In this document: positions 11,701 through 21,224 of the stretch, in pieces
Layout: the number at the start of each line of letters is the position of its first letter
Numbering within the stretch: position 1 is the stretch's first letter
NCBI RefSeq assembly: GCF_004359985.1
Contig: NZ_SMRO01000001.1
Location: 1,898,193-1,962,192, forward strand
DNA from: Paraburkholderia flava
Lineage (GTDB): Bacteria; Pseudomonadota; Gammaproteobacteria; Burkholderiales; Burkholderiaceae
Direction: 5' to 3'
DNA length: 64,000 nucleotides
Position numbers and translations under genes: made by a program
Notes under the pieces: generated by a model
Seen by the model: only the letters and a program-made list of their open reading frames with translations
What the model was told of the DNA's origin: nothing
The model's database searches: none

Positions 11701-12888
11701 CTATTTTCTCCTATTTAGCGGCACGAACTTCAAATTCTCGGGGCCGGTGTAATTCGCGCTCGGCCGGATGATCTTGTTGTCGATGCGTTGCTCGATGATG
11801 TGTGCGCTCCAGCCAGCCGTGCGCGCGATCACGAACAGCGGTGTGAACATCGCGGTCGGCACGCCCATCTGGTGATACGACACGGCGCTGAACCAGTCGA
11901 GATTCGGGAACATCTTCTTCGCATCCCACATCACCTTCTCGAGTCGCTCGGCGATGTCGAACAGCTTCGTGTCCGATGCTTCCTTCGACAGCTTCTTCGC
12001 GACTTCCTTGATCACCTTGTTGCGCGGATCGGAGATCGTGTACACCGGATGCCCGAAGCCGATCACGACTTCCTTGTTTTCCACGCGGCGGCGGATGTCG
12101 GCTTCGGCTTCATCGGGGCTCGCGTAGCGCGACTGGATCTCGAACGCGACTTCGTTTGCGCCGCCGTGCTTCGGTCCGCGCAACGCGCCGATCGCACCGG
12201 TGATCGCCGAGTAAATGTCCGAGCCCGTACCGGCGATCACACGACCGGTGAACGTCGATGCATTGAATTCATGCTCTGCGTACAGGTTCAGCGACACGTG
12301 CATCGCATCGACCCACGACTTCGACGGTGCACGTCCATGCAGCAGATGCAGAAAGTGGCCACCGATCGATTCGTCGTCGGTCTCGACCTCGATGCGCCGG
12401 CCGTTGTGCGAGTAGTGATACCAGTACAGCAGCATCGAACCGAGCGACGCCATCAGGCGATCGGCGATGTCACGCGAGCCGGGCAGATTGTGGTCGTCCT
12501 TCTCGGGCAGCACGGTGCCGAGCACCGAGACGCCGGTGCGCATCACGTCCATTGGATGCGCGGATGCGGGCAGCCATTCGAGCGCGGCCTTCAGGTTCGC
12601 GGGCAGACCACGCAGTGCATGCAGCTTCGTCTTGTACGCAGCGAGTTCGGCGGCGTTGGGCAGCTTGTCGTGGACGAGCAGGTACGCGATCTCTTCGAAT
12701 TCGCACGCACCGGCGAGGTCGAGAATGTCGTAGCCACGATAGTGCAGATCGTTGCCGGTCCGGCCGACCGTGCACAGCGCGGTGTTGCCCGCCGTCACGC
12801 CTGACAGTGCGACGGATTTTTTCGGTTTGAAGGCTGCTGCACCCGGTTGAGCGGCGGGTTGCGCGGCGTTGTCTTTCGTCTCGCTCAT
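11701..12888 (-). CDS. prpC: 2-methylcitrate synthase PrpC
   Basis: Citrate-synthase family enzyme that condenses propionyl-CoA with oxaloacetate to 2-methylcitrate. It has 395 residues. Seen: [19 protein letters not shown] near the N-terminus, [10 protein letters not shown] and the catalytic [13 protein letters not shown] region, and a C-terminal ending [15 protein letters not shown]. The start ATG at 12888 has AGGAG upstream; longer in-frame N-terminal extensions are not homologous. A short Ala/Gln-rich N-terminal lead precedes the enzyme core. It follows prpB by 25 nt. Compared with gltA at 21298, it is shorter and has the PrpC-type active-site context, so the two are distinct enzymes. Confidence 0.96.
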   Translation of the reverse strand: MSETKDNAAQPAAQPGAAAFKPKKSVALSGVTAGNTALCTVGRTGNDLHYRGYDILDLAGACEFEEIAYLLVHDKLPNAAELAAYKTKLHALRGLPANLKAALEWLPASAHPMDVMRTGVSVLGTVLPEKDDHNLPGSRDIADRLMASLGSMLLYWYHYSHNGRRIEVETDDESIGGHFLHLLHGRAPSKSWVDAMHVSLNLYAEHEFNASTFTGRVIAGTGSDIYSAITGAIGALRGPKHGGANEVAFEIQSRYASPDEAEADIRRRVENKEVVIGFGHPVYTISDPRNKVIKEVAKKLSKEASDTKLFDIAERLEKVMWDAKKMFPNLDWFSAVSYHQMGVPTAMFTPLFVIARTAGWSAHIIEQRIDNKIIRPSANYTGPENLKFVPLNRRK

Positions 12889-12913
12889 CTGCTGCAATCT
12901 CCTGTGGGCCTGC

Positions 12914-13807
12914 TCACTTCTTCTGGTTGAACAGCGCGTCGAGTTTCTGCTCGTACGCGTGATAGCCGATGCTTTCGTATAGCTCGGCGCGCGTCTGCAT
13001 CGTATCGACAACAGCCTGCTGCGTGCCGTCGCGGCGGATCGCGTGGTAAACGTTTTCAGCGGCGCGGTTCATCGCGCGGAATGCGGACAGCGGATAGAGC
13101 ACCAGCGACACGTCGGCGCTACGCAGTTCGTCAACCGTGAAGAGCGGCGTCGAGCCGAACTCGGTGATGTTCGCGAGCACCGGCACCTTCACGGCCTGCA
13201 CGAACTGCCGGTACATGCCGAGTTCGGTCATCGCTTCCGGGAAGATCATGTCGGCGCCGGCTTCGACGCATGCGGCTGCGCGATCGATCGCGGCCTGCAG
13301 GCCTTCGACCGCGAGCGCATCGGTGCGTGCCATCACGACGAAGTCTGGGTCGGTGCGCGCGTCGACGGCGGCCTTGATCCGGTCGACCATCTCGTCCTGC
13401 GACACGATCGCCTTGCCCGGCCGGTGACCGCAACGCTTTGCGCCGACCTGGTCTTCAATGTGCATCGCGCCCGCGCCGGCCTTGGTCAACGCCTTCACGG
13501 TCCGCGCGATGTTGAACGCCGACGGACCGAAGCCGGTATCGACATCGACGAGCAGCGGCAGATCGCAGACGTCGGTGATGCGGCGCACATCGGTGAGCAC
13601 GTCGTCGAGCGTCGAGATGCCGAGGTCGGGCAAGCCGAGCGAGCCGGCCGCGACGCCGCCGCCTGACACGTAGATGGCCTTGAAGCCCGCGCGCTGCGCG
13701 AGCAGTGCGTGGTTCGCGTTGATGGCGCCGACGATCTGCAACGGCTTTTCGGCGGCCACTGCTGCGCGGAATGCCGCGCCGGCAGACGGATTCGTGCGGG
13801 TCGTCAT
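12914..13807 (-). CDS. prpB: 2-methylisocitrate lyase PrpB
   Basis: Cleaves 2-methylisocitrate to pyruvate and succinate, the last step of the methylcitrate cycle. The protein has 297 residues and is of the isocitrate lyase/PEP mutase superfamily. Seen: the catalytic loop KRCGH (124-128, nucleophile C126), the metal-binding VDVDTGFG, and [11 protein letters not shown]. Its ATG overlaps the stop of the upstream CitE-like gene in an ATGA tetrad, so the two are likely co-translated. prpC follows directly. Confidence 0.97.
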   Translation of the reverse strand: MTTRTNPSAGAAFRAAVAAEKPLQIVGAINANHALLAQRAGFKAIYVSGGGVAAGSLGLPDLGISTLDDVLTDVRRITDVCDLPLLVDVDTGFGPSAFNIARTVKALTKAGAGAMHIEDQVGAKRCGHRPGKAIVSQDEMVDRIKAAVDARTDPDFVVMARTDALAVEGLQAAIDRAAACVEAGADMIFPEAMTELGMYRQFVQAVKVPVLANITEFGSTPLFTVDELRSADVSLVLYPLSAFRAMNRAAENVYHAIRRDGTQQAVVDTMQTRAELYESIGYHAYEQKLDALFNQKK

Positions 13808-14820
13808 GCGCGAACTCCTTTATCAGCAGAAGAAGAGGCGAACAGCGGGGCTGCTTCGGCGGGTACGTTGCGGCCCGTCGAGCGCGCACGTCGCAGCACC
13901 GACCAGTAGTAGCGATAGCTCGCGCGATCGTGCAGCGTGTCGCCGTGACGCGTCGGGCCCCACTGCGCGTGTTGCGCGGCGAGCAGGATCTCGGCAGCGG
14001 TGGCGATTTCGTCGTCGCGTGGCGCGAAGGCCGCGACGATGACGGGCACCTGCGCCGGATGGATGCTCCACATCCGCGTATAGCCGAACTCGTTGCGCGC
14101 GCGTGCGGCGTCGTTCGCAACGACCGTCATGTCGCGCACTTCGGTCGATACGTTGTGCGATGGCACCTTGCCGTGCGCGTGGCACGCGGCCGCGATCTCG
14201 AGCTTCGCGCGACGCACCAGCGGATGATCGAACTGACCGGGCGAGCGCATCGCGCTGTCGGGGATCGCGCCGTCGTGCGCGGAAACGAAATCCATCAGGC
14301 CGAAGCTCAGCGCTTCGACACTGGGCAACGCGGCGAGATCGAACACGCGCGCGAGCGCGCCGTGCGTTTCGACGAGCAGTTGAACCGGCACCGGTTGTGC
14401 GATGCCGAGTTCGCGGCGCGTCGCTTCGATGAACGCACACATCTCGGCGGCATCGGGGACGTTGCGGATTTTCGGCAGCGCGATGTAGGCGGGTGCACGT
14501 TGCGCCGCACGCAGAATGACGCGTACGTCGTCGCGCCAGTGCGGATGCGCGTAGTCGTGGATGCGGACACCGACGCGGCCGAAGCGGTCGTGCTCGCCGC
14601 CGATGAGCGACGCGACGAGTTCCGCGTGTTCCGCTTCATGGCCCACCTGGGCGCCGTCTTCGCAGTCGAGTGTGATGTCGAATACCGGACCCAGCTCCTG
14701 CTGAAGCGCGAGCGACTTCAGCATCAGCTTTTCGCTGCCGGCGTAGTGATCGCAGGCAGGCAGAACGGCAGGGGGCGCTTCGCCGTCAAACAGCACTTCG
14801 GCGGGTGTGAGTGCGCGCAT
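13804..14820 (-). CDS. HpcH/HpaI aldolase, CitE-like lyase
   Basis: A 338-residue member of the HpcH/HpaI aldolase / citrate lyase beta family, which cleaves or forms C-C bonds in CoA-thioester or keto-acid substrates using Mg2+. Seen: a TIM-barrel layout with [15 protein letters not shown] (the acidic metal-binding region), [16 protein letters not shown], a Glu in LLVETHGAL, and SFGLMDFV. The substrate cannot be read from sequence. Malyl-CoA, beta-methylmalyl-CoA or a citryl-type thioester would all fit the propionate/TCA neighbourhood. It is the first gene after mdh on the minus strand (253-nt gap) and is coupled to prpB by ATGA. Confidence 0.85.
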   Translation of the reverse strand: MRALTPAEVLFDGEAPPAVLPACDHYAGSEKLMLKSLALQQELGPVFDITLDCEDGAQVGHEAEHAELVASLIGGEHDRFGRVGVRIHDYAHPHWRDDVRVILRAAQRAPAYIALPKIRNVPDAAEMCAFIEATRRELGIAQPVPVQLLVETHGALARVFDLAALPSVEALSFGLMDFVSAHDGAIPDSAMRSPGQFDHPLVRRAKLEIAAACHAHGKVPSHNVSTEVRDMTVVANDAARARNEFGYTRMWSIHPAQVPVIVAAFAPRDDEIATAAEILLAAQHAQWGPTRHGDTLHDRASYRYYWSVLRRARSTGRNVPAEAAPLFASSSADKGVRA

Positions 14821-15073
14821 CTTCGACGTGAGGGGCGTGGCTTGTGTCGTGGGGGAAACCGATTCGGGCGCGTTCTGGGCGGCGTAGCACTAACGTGCAG
14901 CAACGCGGCGGACAAAACGCATCCGGATCGGACGCGAATCTCGCATGCGGCGCTTGAAGCACGCGCCGCGCACAGGTTCGCATGTCAGGACCGGGCGTGC
15001 GAAAACCAGAACCCGAACCGGCACCCGCCGCACTTAGTTGCTCAGTATGGCAGGCCCGGTTTCATCGCGTGGT

Positions 15074-16057
15074 TCAGCCCAGCAGATGCTGGACGCCGTC
15101 GCGTTCCTCGAGCAGTTCGTTCAGCGTGTGATCCATCTTCTCGCGCGAGAACGCGTCGATGGCCAGGCCTTCCACGCGCTTGTACTCGCCGTTTTCGCAG
15201 GTGACCGGCACGCCGTAGACGATGTCTTCGGGGATGCCGTACGAGCCGTCCGACGGGATGCCCATCGTCACCCACTTGCCGTTCGTACCGAGCACCCAGT
15301 CACGCACGTGATCGATCGCCGCGTTGGCTGCCGATGCCGCCGACGACAGGCCGCGCGCTTCGATGATCGCCGCGCCGCGCTTGCCGACGGTCGGGATGAA
15401 CGTGTTGCGGTTCCATTCGTCGTCGTTGATCAGCTTCGTGAGGTCCTGGCCGTCAGCCGTGGCGACGCGGAAGTCCGGGTACATCGTCGGCGAGTGGTTG
15501 CCCCACACGGCGAGCTTTTCGATCGATGCGACCGGCTTGCCCGACTTCGCCGCGAGTTGCGACAGCGCGCGGTTGTGGTCGAGACGCAGCATGGCCGTGA
15601 AGTTCTTCTTCGGCAGATCCGGTGCGGACTTCATCGCGATGTACGCGTTCGTGTTCGCCGGGTTGCCGACCACCAGCACCTTGATGTCGCGGCTCGCGAC
15701 TTCGTTCAGCGCCTTGCCTTGCACCGTGAAGATTTCGGCGTTGGCCGACAGCAGGTCCTTGCGCTCCATGCCCTTCGAACGCGGGCGGGCACCAACCAGC
15801 AGCGCGACGTCGGCGTCCTTGAACGCGACCTTCGGATCGTCGGTGACCACGACGCCCGCGAGCAGCGGGAACGCGCAGTCTTCGAGCTCCATCACGACGC
15901 CTTTGACGGCTGCCTGCGCCTGCGGCAGGTCGAGCAGTTGCAGGATCACCGGCTGGTCCTTGCCGAGCATGTCGCCGTTCGCGATGCGGAACAGCAGCGA
16001 GTAACCGATTTGACCTGCGGCGCCGGTGACGGCAACACGCTTTGCGGGCTTAGCCAT
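15074..16057 (-). CDS. mdh: Malate dehydrogenase
   Basis: Cytoplasmic NAD-dependent oxidation of malate to oxaloacetate. The protein has 327 residues, the usual length for the betaproteobacterial mdh. Seen: nucleotide-binding [15 protein letters not shown] at the N-terminus, [14 protein letters not shown] (substrate arginine loop), [12 protein letters not shown], and the catalytic H188 in [11 protein letters not shown]. It is transcribed away from gntR and sdhCDAB, with a 496-bp control region between. A likely proximal -10 box is at 16105-16110 and a fuller promoter lies at 16442-16470. Confidence 0.97.
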   Translation of the reverse strand: MAKPAKRVAVTGAAGQIGYSLLFRIANGDMLGKDQPVILQLLDLPQAQAAVKGVVMELEDCAFPLLAGVVVTDDPKVAFKDADVALLVGARPRSKGMERKDLLSANAEIFTVQGKALNEVASRDIKVLVVGNPANTNAYIAMKSAPDLPKKNFTAMLRLDHNRALSQLAAKSGKPVASIEKLAVWGNHSPTMYPDFRVATADGQDLTKLINDDEWNRNTFIPTVGKRGAAIIEARGLSSAASAANAAIDHVRDWVLGTNGKWVTMGIPSDGSYGIPEDIVYGVPVTCENGEYKRVEGLAIDAFSREKMDHTLNELLEERDGVQHLLG

Positions 16058-16104
16058 TGAGAAATCTCCAGGACGATGCGTTAGACGCTAGGGGAAAACG
16101 CCAT

Positions 16105-16110
16105 TTTATA
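16105..16110 (-). promoter_or_regulatory. Possible proximal -10 box of mdh
   Basis: TATAAA on the minus strand, within a locally A/T-rich patch. It would start transcription about 40 nt before the mdh ATG. No good -35 box lies 16-18 nt upstream, so this is tentative. Confidence 0.3.
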
Positions 16111-16441
16111 TGCGCGCCACCAGAAGCGTCGGTGAAACACGGCGGAATTCGCTGCGCGTGAACTTCTGTGGGAATAAACGGAAGCTCGAGGACGCTGCGG
16201 CGTTATCGCCGTGCCGGATAACCTGTGCAACCGAGCGGATTGCGGAGCGTCACGGACATCGCGTTGGCCGCTGCGTGCCGGCTCCTGCTACAGCGCGTTT
16301 CGGCGAGCGTCGGACGGACCGGCGAGCCAGGCGAAAGCTGGACTGCGTGAGGGTAACAGCATGTGCAGGGCGGCTTTTTCGGTGTGCGGCGGCCATGTGG
16401 ACAACGACCGCCAACTTCCCGCAAACCCTTGCTCGCCAAGG

Positions 16442-16470
16442 AGTGTAGGAGTCGACCGACGCAAAGTCAA
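16442..16470 (-). promoter_or_regulatory. Sigma70-type promoter towards mdh
   Basis: On the minus strand TTGACT (16465-16470) and TACACT (16442-16447) are separated by exactly 17 nt, a strong match to a housekeeping promoter. Transcription would start near 16435, giving mdh a leader of about 375 nt unless the proximal start is used. The 24-bp palindrome lies 6 nt upstream of the -35 box. Confidence 0.5.
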
Positions 16471-16476
16471 CATTAT

Positions 16477-16500
16477 CTTATGTCTTATATAAGACATAAG
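16477..16500. promoter_or_regulatory. 24-bp perfect palindrome, probable GntR operator
   Basis: The sequence is self-complementary over 24 bp; each half is CTTATGTCTTAT read towards the centre. The core ATGTC...GACAT with an A/T-rich middle is the type of site bound by HutC-subfamily GntR dimers. The gene for such a regulator starts 53 bp away. The site overlaps where a gntR promoter -10 could be (TATAAG, 16488-16493) and lies just upstream of the mdh-directed -35. Autoregulation plus control of mdh is therefore the simplest reading. Assigning it to this GntR is inference. Confidence 0.6.
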
Positions 16501-16553
16501 TGTTGGCGGGAAAAGGCTGGACGCCGGACAGGCCTTTATGATGAAATGGAAAG

Positions 16554-17435
16554 ATGACTTCGAACCAGGCGAGCGCTGCGAATTCCACCGGCCAGGCAGG
16601 CTCGGGCGATGGTTTGCCTGGTGCCGCGCAGGGCGGATCGTCCGCGGTTTCTTCAAACGCTTCTTCAAACGCTTCCACGCCTGCTGCTTCCTCTGTTCCC
16701 ACCGGCATCGTACCCGCTTCGCCCACGTTCAGCCCGCTGTATCAGCAGATCAAAGGGCTCATTACGCAGGGCCTCGAATCGGGCGAATGGAAGCCGGGTG
16801 AAATCATTCCGAGCGAAGTCGAGCTGGCCGCGCGCTACAAGGTGAGTCAGGGCACGGTGCGCAAGGCAATCGACGAACTCGCCGCCGATAACCTGTTGGT
16901 GCGCCGTCAGGGCAAGGGCACGTTCGTTGCAACGCACAATGAAGACCGCGCGCAGTTCCGCTTTCTGCGTTTGCTCGCCGACGACGGCGTCGAACATCCG
17001 CACGTCAGCCATCTGCTCGAATGTCGGCGTTTGCGCGCGCCGGCCGAGATCGCGCGGCAACTCGAACTGAAACCCGCCGATCCCGTCGTGCTGATCAGAC
17101 GTCTGCTGCAGTTCGACGGCGAGACCACGGTGCTCGACGAAATCTGGCTGCCGGGCGGCGTGTTCCGCGGCCTCACGCTCGAGCGGCTGTCGGAGTACAA
17201 AGGCCCGCTCTACGCGATGTTCGAGACCGAGTTCGGCACACGGATGATCCGCGCGTCGGAGAAAATCCGCGCGGTGGCCGCCGATCCTGCGGTTGCCGAG
17301 TTGCTGCACGTCCCTGCCGGTTTCCCGCTATTGTCGGTGGAACGCGTGTCGTACACCTACGGCGATCGACCGGTCGAAGTGCGTCGTGGATGGTATGTCA
17401 CAACCGGGTATTACTATCAGAACGACTTGAGTTGA
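16554..17435 (+). CDS. GntR/HutC-family regulator with UTRA domain
   Basis: Transcription factor of 293 residues. Residues 1 to about 55 are a Ser/Ala/Gly-rich low-complexity tail. A winged helix of GntR type spans about 60-125 (YQQIKGLI, GEIIPSEVELAARY, VSQGTVRKAIDELAADNLLVRRQGKGTFV). A UTRA effector-binding domain covers about 145-285 (DPVVLIRRLLQFDGE, LSVERVSYTYGDRPVEVRRGWY). It sits between mdh and sdhCDAB and probably controls these TCA genes in response to an organic acid; the ligand is unknown. The 24-bp palindrome upstream is the likely operator. The ribosome-binding site at this ATG is poor (GGAAAG directly adjacent), so a downstream start inside the low-complexity tail is possible. 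Confidence 0.9.
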   Translation: MTSNQASAANSTGQAGSGDGLPGAAQGGSSAVSSNASSNASTPAASSVPTGIVPASPTFSPLYQQIKGLITQGLESGEWKPGEIIPSEVELAARYKVSQGTVRKAIDELAADNLLVRRQGKGTFVATHNEDRAQFRFLRLLADDGVEHPHVSHLLECRRLRAPAEIARQLELKPADPVVLIRRLLQFDGETTVLDEIWLPGGVFRGLTLERLSEYKGPLYAMFETEFGTRMIRASEKIRAVAADPAVAELLHVPAGFPLLSVERVSYTYGDRPVEVRRGWYVTTGYYYQNDLS

Positions 17436-17602
17436 AGCACGGTGCGACGGCCTGCGCGAACCGCGCGCGAGGCTGTCGGAGCGCGCTCTCGCCGCGTGCC
17501 GCGTAGAGGTTTAACGCGGGTCCGGCATGGCTTTTCGCTGCAGCGCGATATAAAAAGGCGCTAAAATTGCGGATTAGTGTGACTACATAGTAGGGGTCTA
17601 GC

Positions 17603-18019
17603 ATGACTGAAGCCGTAAAAAAGCCGAGGCCGGAGTTCCGGAACATCGGTATCGGGCAGATCTTGACGGCATACCGTCTCCCGCTAGCGGGGCGACTGTC
17701 GATCCTGCATCGCGTGAGTGGTGCGCTGCTCTTCCTCTTCCTTCCGTTCCTGCTTTACCTCTTCTCGCAGAGCCTCACTTCCGAACTCAGCTTCGAAGTC
17801 TTCAAGGCCGTCCTCTCCAACATCATCGTCAAGCTCATCACGCTGGTTCTCGCGTGGGCGTTCCTGTTCCACTTCTGCGCCGGCATCCGTCACCTCGTGA
17901 TGGATACGAACCACCACGCGGTGTCGAAGGAAAACGGCAAGCGGACGTCGATCATCGTTTTCGTCGTGTCGTCGCTTCTCACGCTCGCTTTCGCGGCGAA
18001 ACTCTTCGGAGCCTTCTAA
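17603..18019 (+). CDS. sdhC: Succinate dehydrogenase cytochrome b556 subunit
   Basis: Membrane anchor subunit of complex II that binds haem b and ubiquinone. It has 138 residues and three hydrophobic segments (about 38-58, 71-93, 112-133). Seen: RPEFRNIGIGQILTAYRLP, SILHRVSGALLF with the conserved Ser-x-x-His-Arg quinone-site region, and HFCAGIRHLVMD, which holds the haem-ligand His. AGGGG precedes the ATG. It is the first gene of sdhCDAB-sdhE; gaps to the next genes are only a few nt, indicating one transcript. Confidence 0.95.
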   Translation: MTEAVKKPRPEFRNIGIGQILTAYRLPLAGRLSILHRVSGALLFLFLPFLLYLFSQSLTSELSFEVFKAVLSNIIVKLITLVLAWAFLFHFCAGIRHLVMDTNHHAVSKENGKRTSIIVFVVSSLLTLAFAAKLFGAF

Positions 18020-18023
18020 AAAA

Positions 18024-18392
18024 ATGTCAGCCCACAATCGAATCGGCCCGAAGCGTCTCGTCGTCGGCGCGCATTACGGTCTGCGCGACTGGCTCGCGCA
18101 ACGCATCACCGCCGTCGTGATGGCGGTCTACACCGTGATCCTGCTGGCGCTGTTCTTCGGTGCACAGGACTTCTCCTATGAAGGCTGGGCGTCGATCTTC
18201 GCGATGCAATGGATGAAGCTCGCCACGTTCGTCGCGCTGCTCTCGCTGTTCTATCACGCGTGGGTCGGTATCCGCGACATCTGGATGGACTACGTGAAGC
18301 CCGTCGGCACGCGGCTGGTGCTTCAAGCGCTGACGATCGTCTGGCTGCTCGCATGCGCGGGCTACGCTGCGCAGATTCTCTGGAGAGTGTAA
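18024..18392 (+). CDS. sdhD: Succinate dehydrogenase membrane anchor subunit
   Basis: Second membrane subunit of complex II, 122 residues, with three hydrophobic segments. Seen: KRLVVGAHYGLRDWLAQRITA at the N-terminus and FYHAWVGIRDIWMDYVKP, the SdhD haem/quinone region. It starts 4 nt after the sdhC stop and ends 3 nt before sdhA. Confidence 0.95.
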   Translation: MSAHNRIGPKRLVVGAHYGLRDWLAQRITAVVMAVYTVILLALFFGAQDFSYEGWASIFAMQWMKLATFVALLSLFYHAWVGIRDIWMDYVKPVGTRLVLQALTIVWLLACAGYAAQILWRV

Positions 18393-18395
18393 AGA

Positions 18396-20171
18396 ATGGC
18401 TGCAATCAAGAATGGTCTGCCGCGTCGCCGTTTCGACGTGGTCATCGTCGGCGCGGGCGGCTCGGGTATGCGCGCGTCGCTGCAACTCGCGCGTGCGGGC
18501 CTGTCGGTCTGCGTGCTGTCGAAAGTGTTCCCGACGCGTTCGCACACCGTCGCGGCGCAGGGCGGCATCGGTGCATCGCTCGGCAACATGAGCGAAGACA
18601 ACTGGCACTACCACTTCTACGACACGATCAAGGGTTCCGACTGGCTCGGCGACCAGGACGCGATCGAGTTCATGTGCCGTGAAGCGCCGAACGCCGTGTA
18701 CGAGCTCGAACACATGGGCATGCCGTTCGACCGCAACGCCGACGGCACGATCTATCAACGTCCGTTCGGCGGCCACACCGCGAACTATGGCGAGAAGCCG
18801 GTGCAGCGCGCGTGCGCGGCAGCCGACCGTACTGGTCACGCACTGCTGCACACGCTGTATCAGCAGAACGTTGCGGCGAAGACGCAGTTCTTCGTCGAAT
18901 GGATGGCGCTCGATCTGATCCGCGACGCCGACGGCGACGTGCTCGGCGTCACCGCGCTCGAAATGGAAACGGGTGACGTCTACATCCTCGAAGGCAAGAC
19001 CACGCTGTTCGCCACCGGCGGTGCAGGGCGGATCTTCGCGGCGTCGACCAACGCGTTCATCAACACCGGCGACGGCCTCGGCATGGCGGCCCGCTCGGGC
19101 ATCGCGCTGCAGGACATGGAGTTCTGGCAGTTCCACCCCACTGGCGTGGCCGGCGCAGGCGTGCTGATTACCGAAGGCGTGCGTGGCGAAGGCGGCATTC
19201 TGCGTAACTCGGACGGCGAGCGCTTCATGGAGCGCTACGCGCCGACGCTGAAGGATCTGGCGCCGCGCGACTTCGTCTCGCGTTCGATGGACCAGGAAAT
19301 CAAGGAAGGTCGCGGCGTCGGTCCGAACAAGGATCACGTGCTGCTCGATCTGTCGCACATCGGCGCGGAGACGATCCTGAAGCGTCTGCCGTCGATCCGC
19401 GAAATCGCGCTGAAGTTCGCGAACGTCGACTGCATCAAGGAACCGATCCCGGTCGTGCCGACCATCCACTATCAGATGGGCGGTATCCCGACGAACATGC
19501 ACGGCCAGGTCGTCGGTACGTCGCGTGATCACGAAGAGCCGGTCAACGGTTTCTACGCGGTCGGCGAATGCTCGTGCGTGTCGGTGCACGGTGCGAACCG
19601 TCTCGGCACGAACTCGCTGCTCGACCTCGTGGTGTTCGGCCGCGCAGCCGGCAACCACATCGTCAAGCACGTGAAGGAGCAGAAGGAGCACAAGCCGCTG
19701 CCGGCCGATGCCGCCGACTTCGCGCTTGCCCGTCTCGACAAGCTCGACAAATCCTCGTCGGGCGAATACACGCAGGCCATCGCGAACGACATCCGCTCGT
19801 CGATGCAGGCGCATGCCGGCGTATTCCGCACGTCGAAGCTGCTGGCCGAAGGCGTCGAGAAGGTGAAGGAACTGTCCGAGCGTGTGCACAACGTGCATCT
19901 GAAGGACAAGTCGAAGGTGTTCAACACCGCGCGCGTCGAAGCGCTCGAACTGGCGAACCTGATCGAAGTGGCACGCGCGACGATGGTCTCCGCCGAAGCG
20001 CGGAAGGAAAGCCGCGGCGCGCACGCGCAAAGCGACTTCGATCATCGCGACGACGAAAACTGGCTGCGTCACACGCTGTGGTTCAGCGAAGGCGATCGCC
20101 TCGATTACAAGCCGGTGCACATGAAGCCGCTGACAGTCGAATCGGTACCGCCGAAAGCGCGGACGTTCTAA
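18396..20171 (+). CDS. sdhA: Succinate dehydrogenase flavoprotein subunit
   Basis: Catalytic subunit of complex II, oxidising succinate to fumarate on the cytoplasmic face. It has 591 residues. Seen: the FAD-binding VIVGAGGSGMRASLQLARAG at the N-terminus, H50 in SHTVAAQGG (covalent FAD attachment site), the substrate-site QFHPTG and RGEGGIL, and GECSCVSVHGANRLGTNSL near the second FAD segment. GGAG lies upstream of the ATG. It is followed 27 nt later by sdhB. Confidence 0.98.
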   Translation: MAAIKNGLPRRRFDVVIVGAGGSGMRASLQLARAGLSVCVLSKVFPTRSHTVAAQGGIGASLGNMSEDNWHYHFYDTIKGSDWLGDQDAIEFMCREAPNAVYELEHMGMPFDRNADGTIYQRPFGGHTANYGEKPVQRACAAADRTGHALLHTLYQQNVAAKTQFFVEWMALDLIRDADGDVLGVTALEMETGDVYILEGKTTLFATGGAGRIFAASTNAFINTGDGLGMAARSGIALQDMEFWQFHPTGVAGAGVLITEGVRGEGGILRNSDGERFMERYAPTLKDLAPRDFVSRSMDQEIKEGRGVGPNKDHVLLDLSHIGAETILKRLPSIREIALKFANVDCIKEPIPVVPTIHYQMGGIPTNMHGQVVGTSRDHEEPVNGFYAVGECSCVSVHGANRLGTNSLLDLVVFGRAAGNHIVKHVKEQKEHKPLPADAADFALARLDKLDKSSSGEYTQAIANDIRSSMQAHAGVFRTSKLLAEGVEKVKELSERVHNVHLKDKSKVFNTARVEALELANLIEVARATMVSAEARKESRGAHAQSDFDHRDDENWLRHTLWFSEGDRLDYKPVHMKPLTVESVPPKARTF

Positions 20172-20198
20172 GCCCGAGCCGAATCAAAGGAACCTGAC

Positions 20199-20903
20199 AT
20201 GGCCAAGCGTACATTTGAAATCTACCGCTACGATCCGGACAAGGACGCAGCGCCGCGCATGCAAACCTACGAGATCGAGATCGACTCGCACGAACGCATG
20301 CTGCTCGACGCGCTCATCAAGCTGAAGGCCGTCGACGAAACGCTGTCGTTCCGTCGTTCGTGCCGCGAAGGCGTGTGCGGCTCGGACGCGATGAACATCA
20401 ACGGCAAGAATGGTCTGGCGTGTCTGCAGAACATGAACGACCTGCCGCAGAAGATCGTGCTGCGTCCGCTGCCGGGCCTGCCCGTCGTGCGCGACCTGAT
20501 CTGCGACTTCACGCAGTTCTTCAACCAGTATCACTCGATCAAGCCGTACCTGATCAACGATACGCCGCCGCCGGAAAAGGAACGTCTGCAGTCGCCGGAA
20601 GAACGCGACGAGCTCGACGGCCTGTACGAGTGCATTCTGTGCGCGAGCTGCTCGACGTCGTGCCCGAGCTTCTGGTGGAATCCGGACAAGTTCGTCGGCC
20701 CGGCCGGCCTGCTGCAAGCCTACCGTTTCATCGCGGATAGCCGCGACGAAGCGACCGGCGAGCGTCTGGACAATCTGGAAGATCCGTACCGTCTGTTCCG
20801 CTGCCATACGATCATGAACTGCGTCGACGTGTGCCCGAAGGGCCTGAACCCGACGAAGGCGATCGGCAAGATCAAGGAATTGATGGTTCGCCGCACGGTC
20901 TGA
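20199..20903 (+). CDS. sdhB: Succinate dehydrogenase iron-sulfur subunit
   Basis: Electron-transfer subunit of complex II, 234 residues. The three clusters are visible: 2Fe-2S ligands in [14 protein letters not shown] and GLAC, the 4Fe-4S motif [13 protein letters not shown], and the 3Fe-4S/4Fe-4S cysteines in [17 protein letters not shown]. Its stop overlaps the start of sdhE in a TGATG arrangement. Confidence 0.98.
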   Translation: MAKRTFEIYRYDPDKDAAPRMQTYEIEIDSHERMLLDALIKLKAVDETLSFRRSCREGVCGSDAMNINGKNGLACLQNMNDLPQKIVLRPLPGLPVVRDLICDFTQFFNQYHSIKPYLINDTPPPEKERLQSPEERDELDGLYECILCASCSTSCPSFWWNPDKFVGPAGLLQAYRFIADSRDEATGERLDNLEDPYRLFRCHTIMNCVDVCPKGLNPTKAIGKIKELMVRRTV

Positions 20904-21184
20904 TGTCTGACATGGACGTAACCGCGCACCAGTCCGACCCGCTGCGCCGCGCGCGCCTTCGCTGGCGCGCGCGGCGTGGTCTGCTGGAAAACGATCTGAT
21001 TTTCGAGCGTTTTTTCGGCAAATACGAGCATGACCTCAGCGATGCCGACGTCGGCGCACTCACGCGCCTGCTCGAGCTGAGCGATAACGACCTGATGGAC
21101 TTGCTGCTCGTGCGCAAGGAACCTGAAGGCGACCTTGCCGCCCCGGATGTCATACGGGTGCTGCAGCTGTTGCGTACCGCGTGA
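20903..21184 (+). CDS. sdhE: FAD assembly factor SdhE
   Basis: A small cytoplasmic protein of 93 residues, of the SdhE/Sdh5 (DUF339) family, which promotes covalent attachment of FAD to SdhA. Seen: [24 protein letters not shown], which contains the conserved RG(L/M)xE-type motif, followed by LSDADVGALTRLLELSDNDLMDLLL. I start at the ATG at 20903 overlapping the sdhB stop; an open frame upstream of it is a shadow inside sdhB. It is co-transcribed with sdhCDAB. A short G/C hairpin (21225-21242) follows. Confidence 0.93.
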   Translation: MSDMDVTAHQSDPLRRARLRWRARRGLLENDLIFERFFGKYEHDLSDADVGALTRLLELSDNDLMDLLLVRKEPEGDLAAPDVIRVLQLLRTA

Positions 21185-21224
21185 GCGTCGCGAGTACAGG
21201 CAGGCAGCGCAAGTAGTGCACGCG

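Larger units (their letters stand above)
16058..16553. other. mdh-gntR divergent control region
   Basis: A 496-bp gap without a credible gene. From the mdh side it holds a possible -10 (TATAAA on the minus strand, 16105-16110) giving a leader of about 40 nt, then roughly 330 bp without a recognisable feature. Next comes a sigma70-like promoter pointing at mdh (16442-16470), then a perfect 24-bp palindrome (16477-16500), and then 53 bp to the gntR start. A 78-codon minus-strand frame at 16203-16439 starts with TTG and has no ribosome-binding site; I do not call it. Confidence 0.6.

Noticed and set aside
16203..16439. A 78-codon minus-strand frame upstream of mdh
   Set aside because: TTG start without ribosome-binding site, Arg/Cys-rich translation with no homology; considered noise in the control region.
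18027..20120. A 697-codon minus-strand frame across sdhD and sdhA
   Set aside because: Shadow of two certain succinate dehydrogenase genes; composition typical of antisense translation and no recognisable motif.
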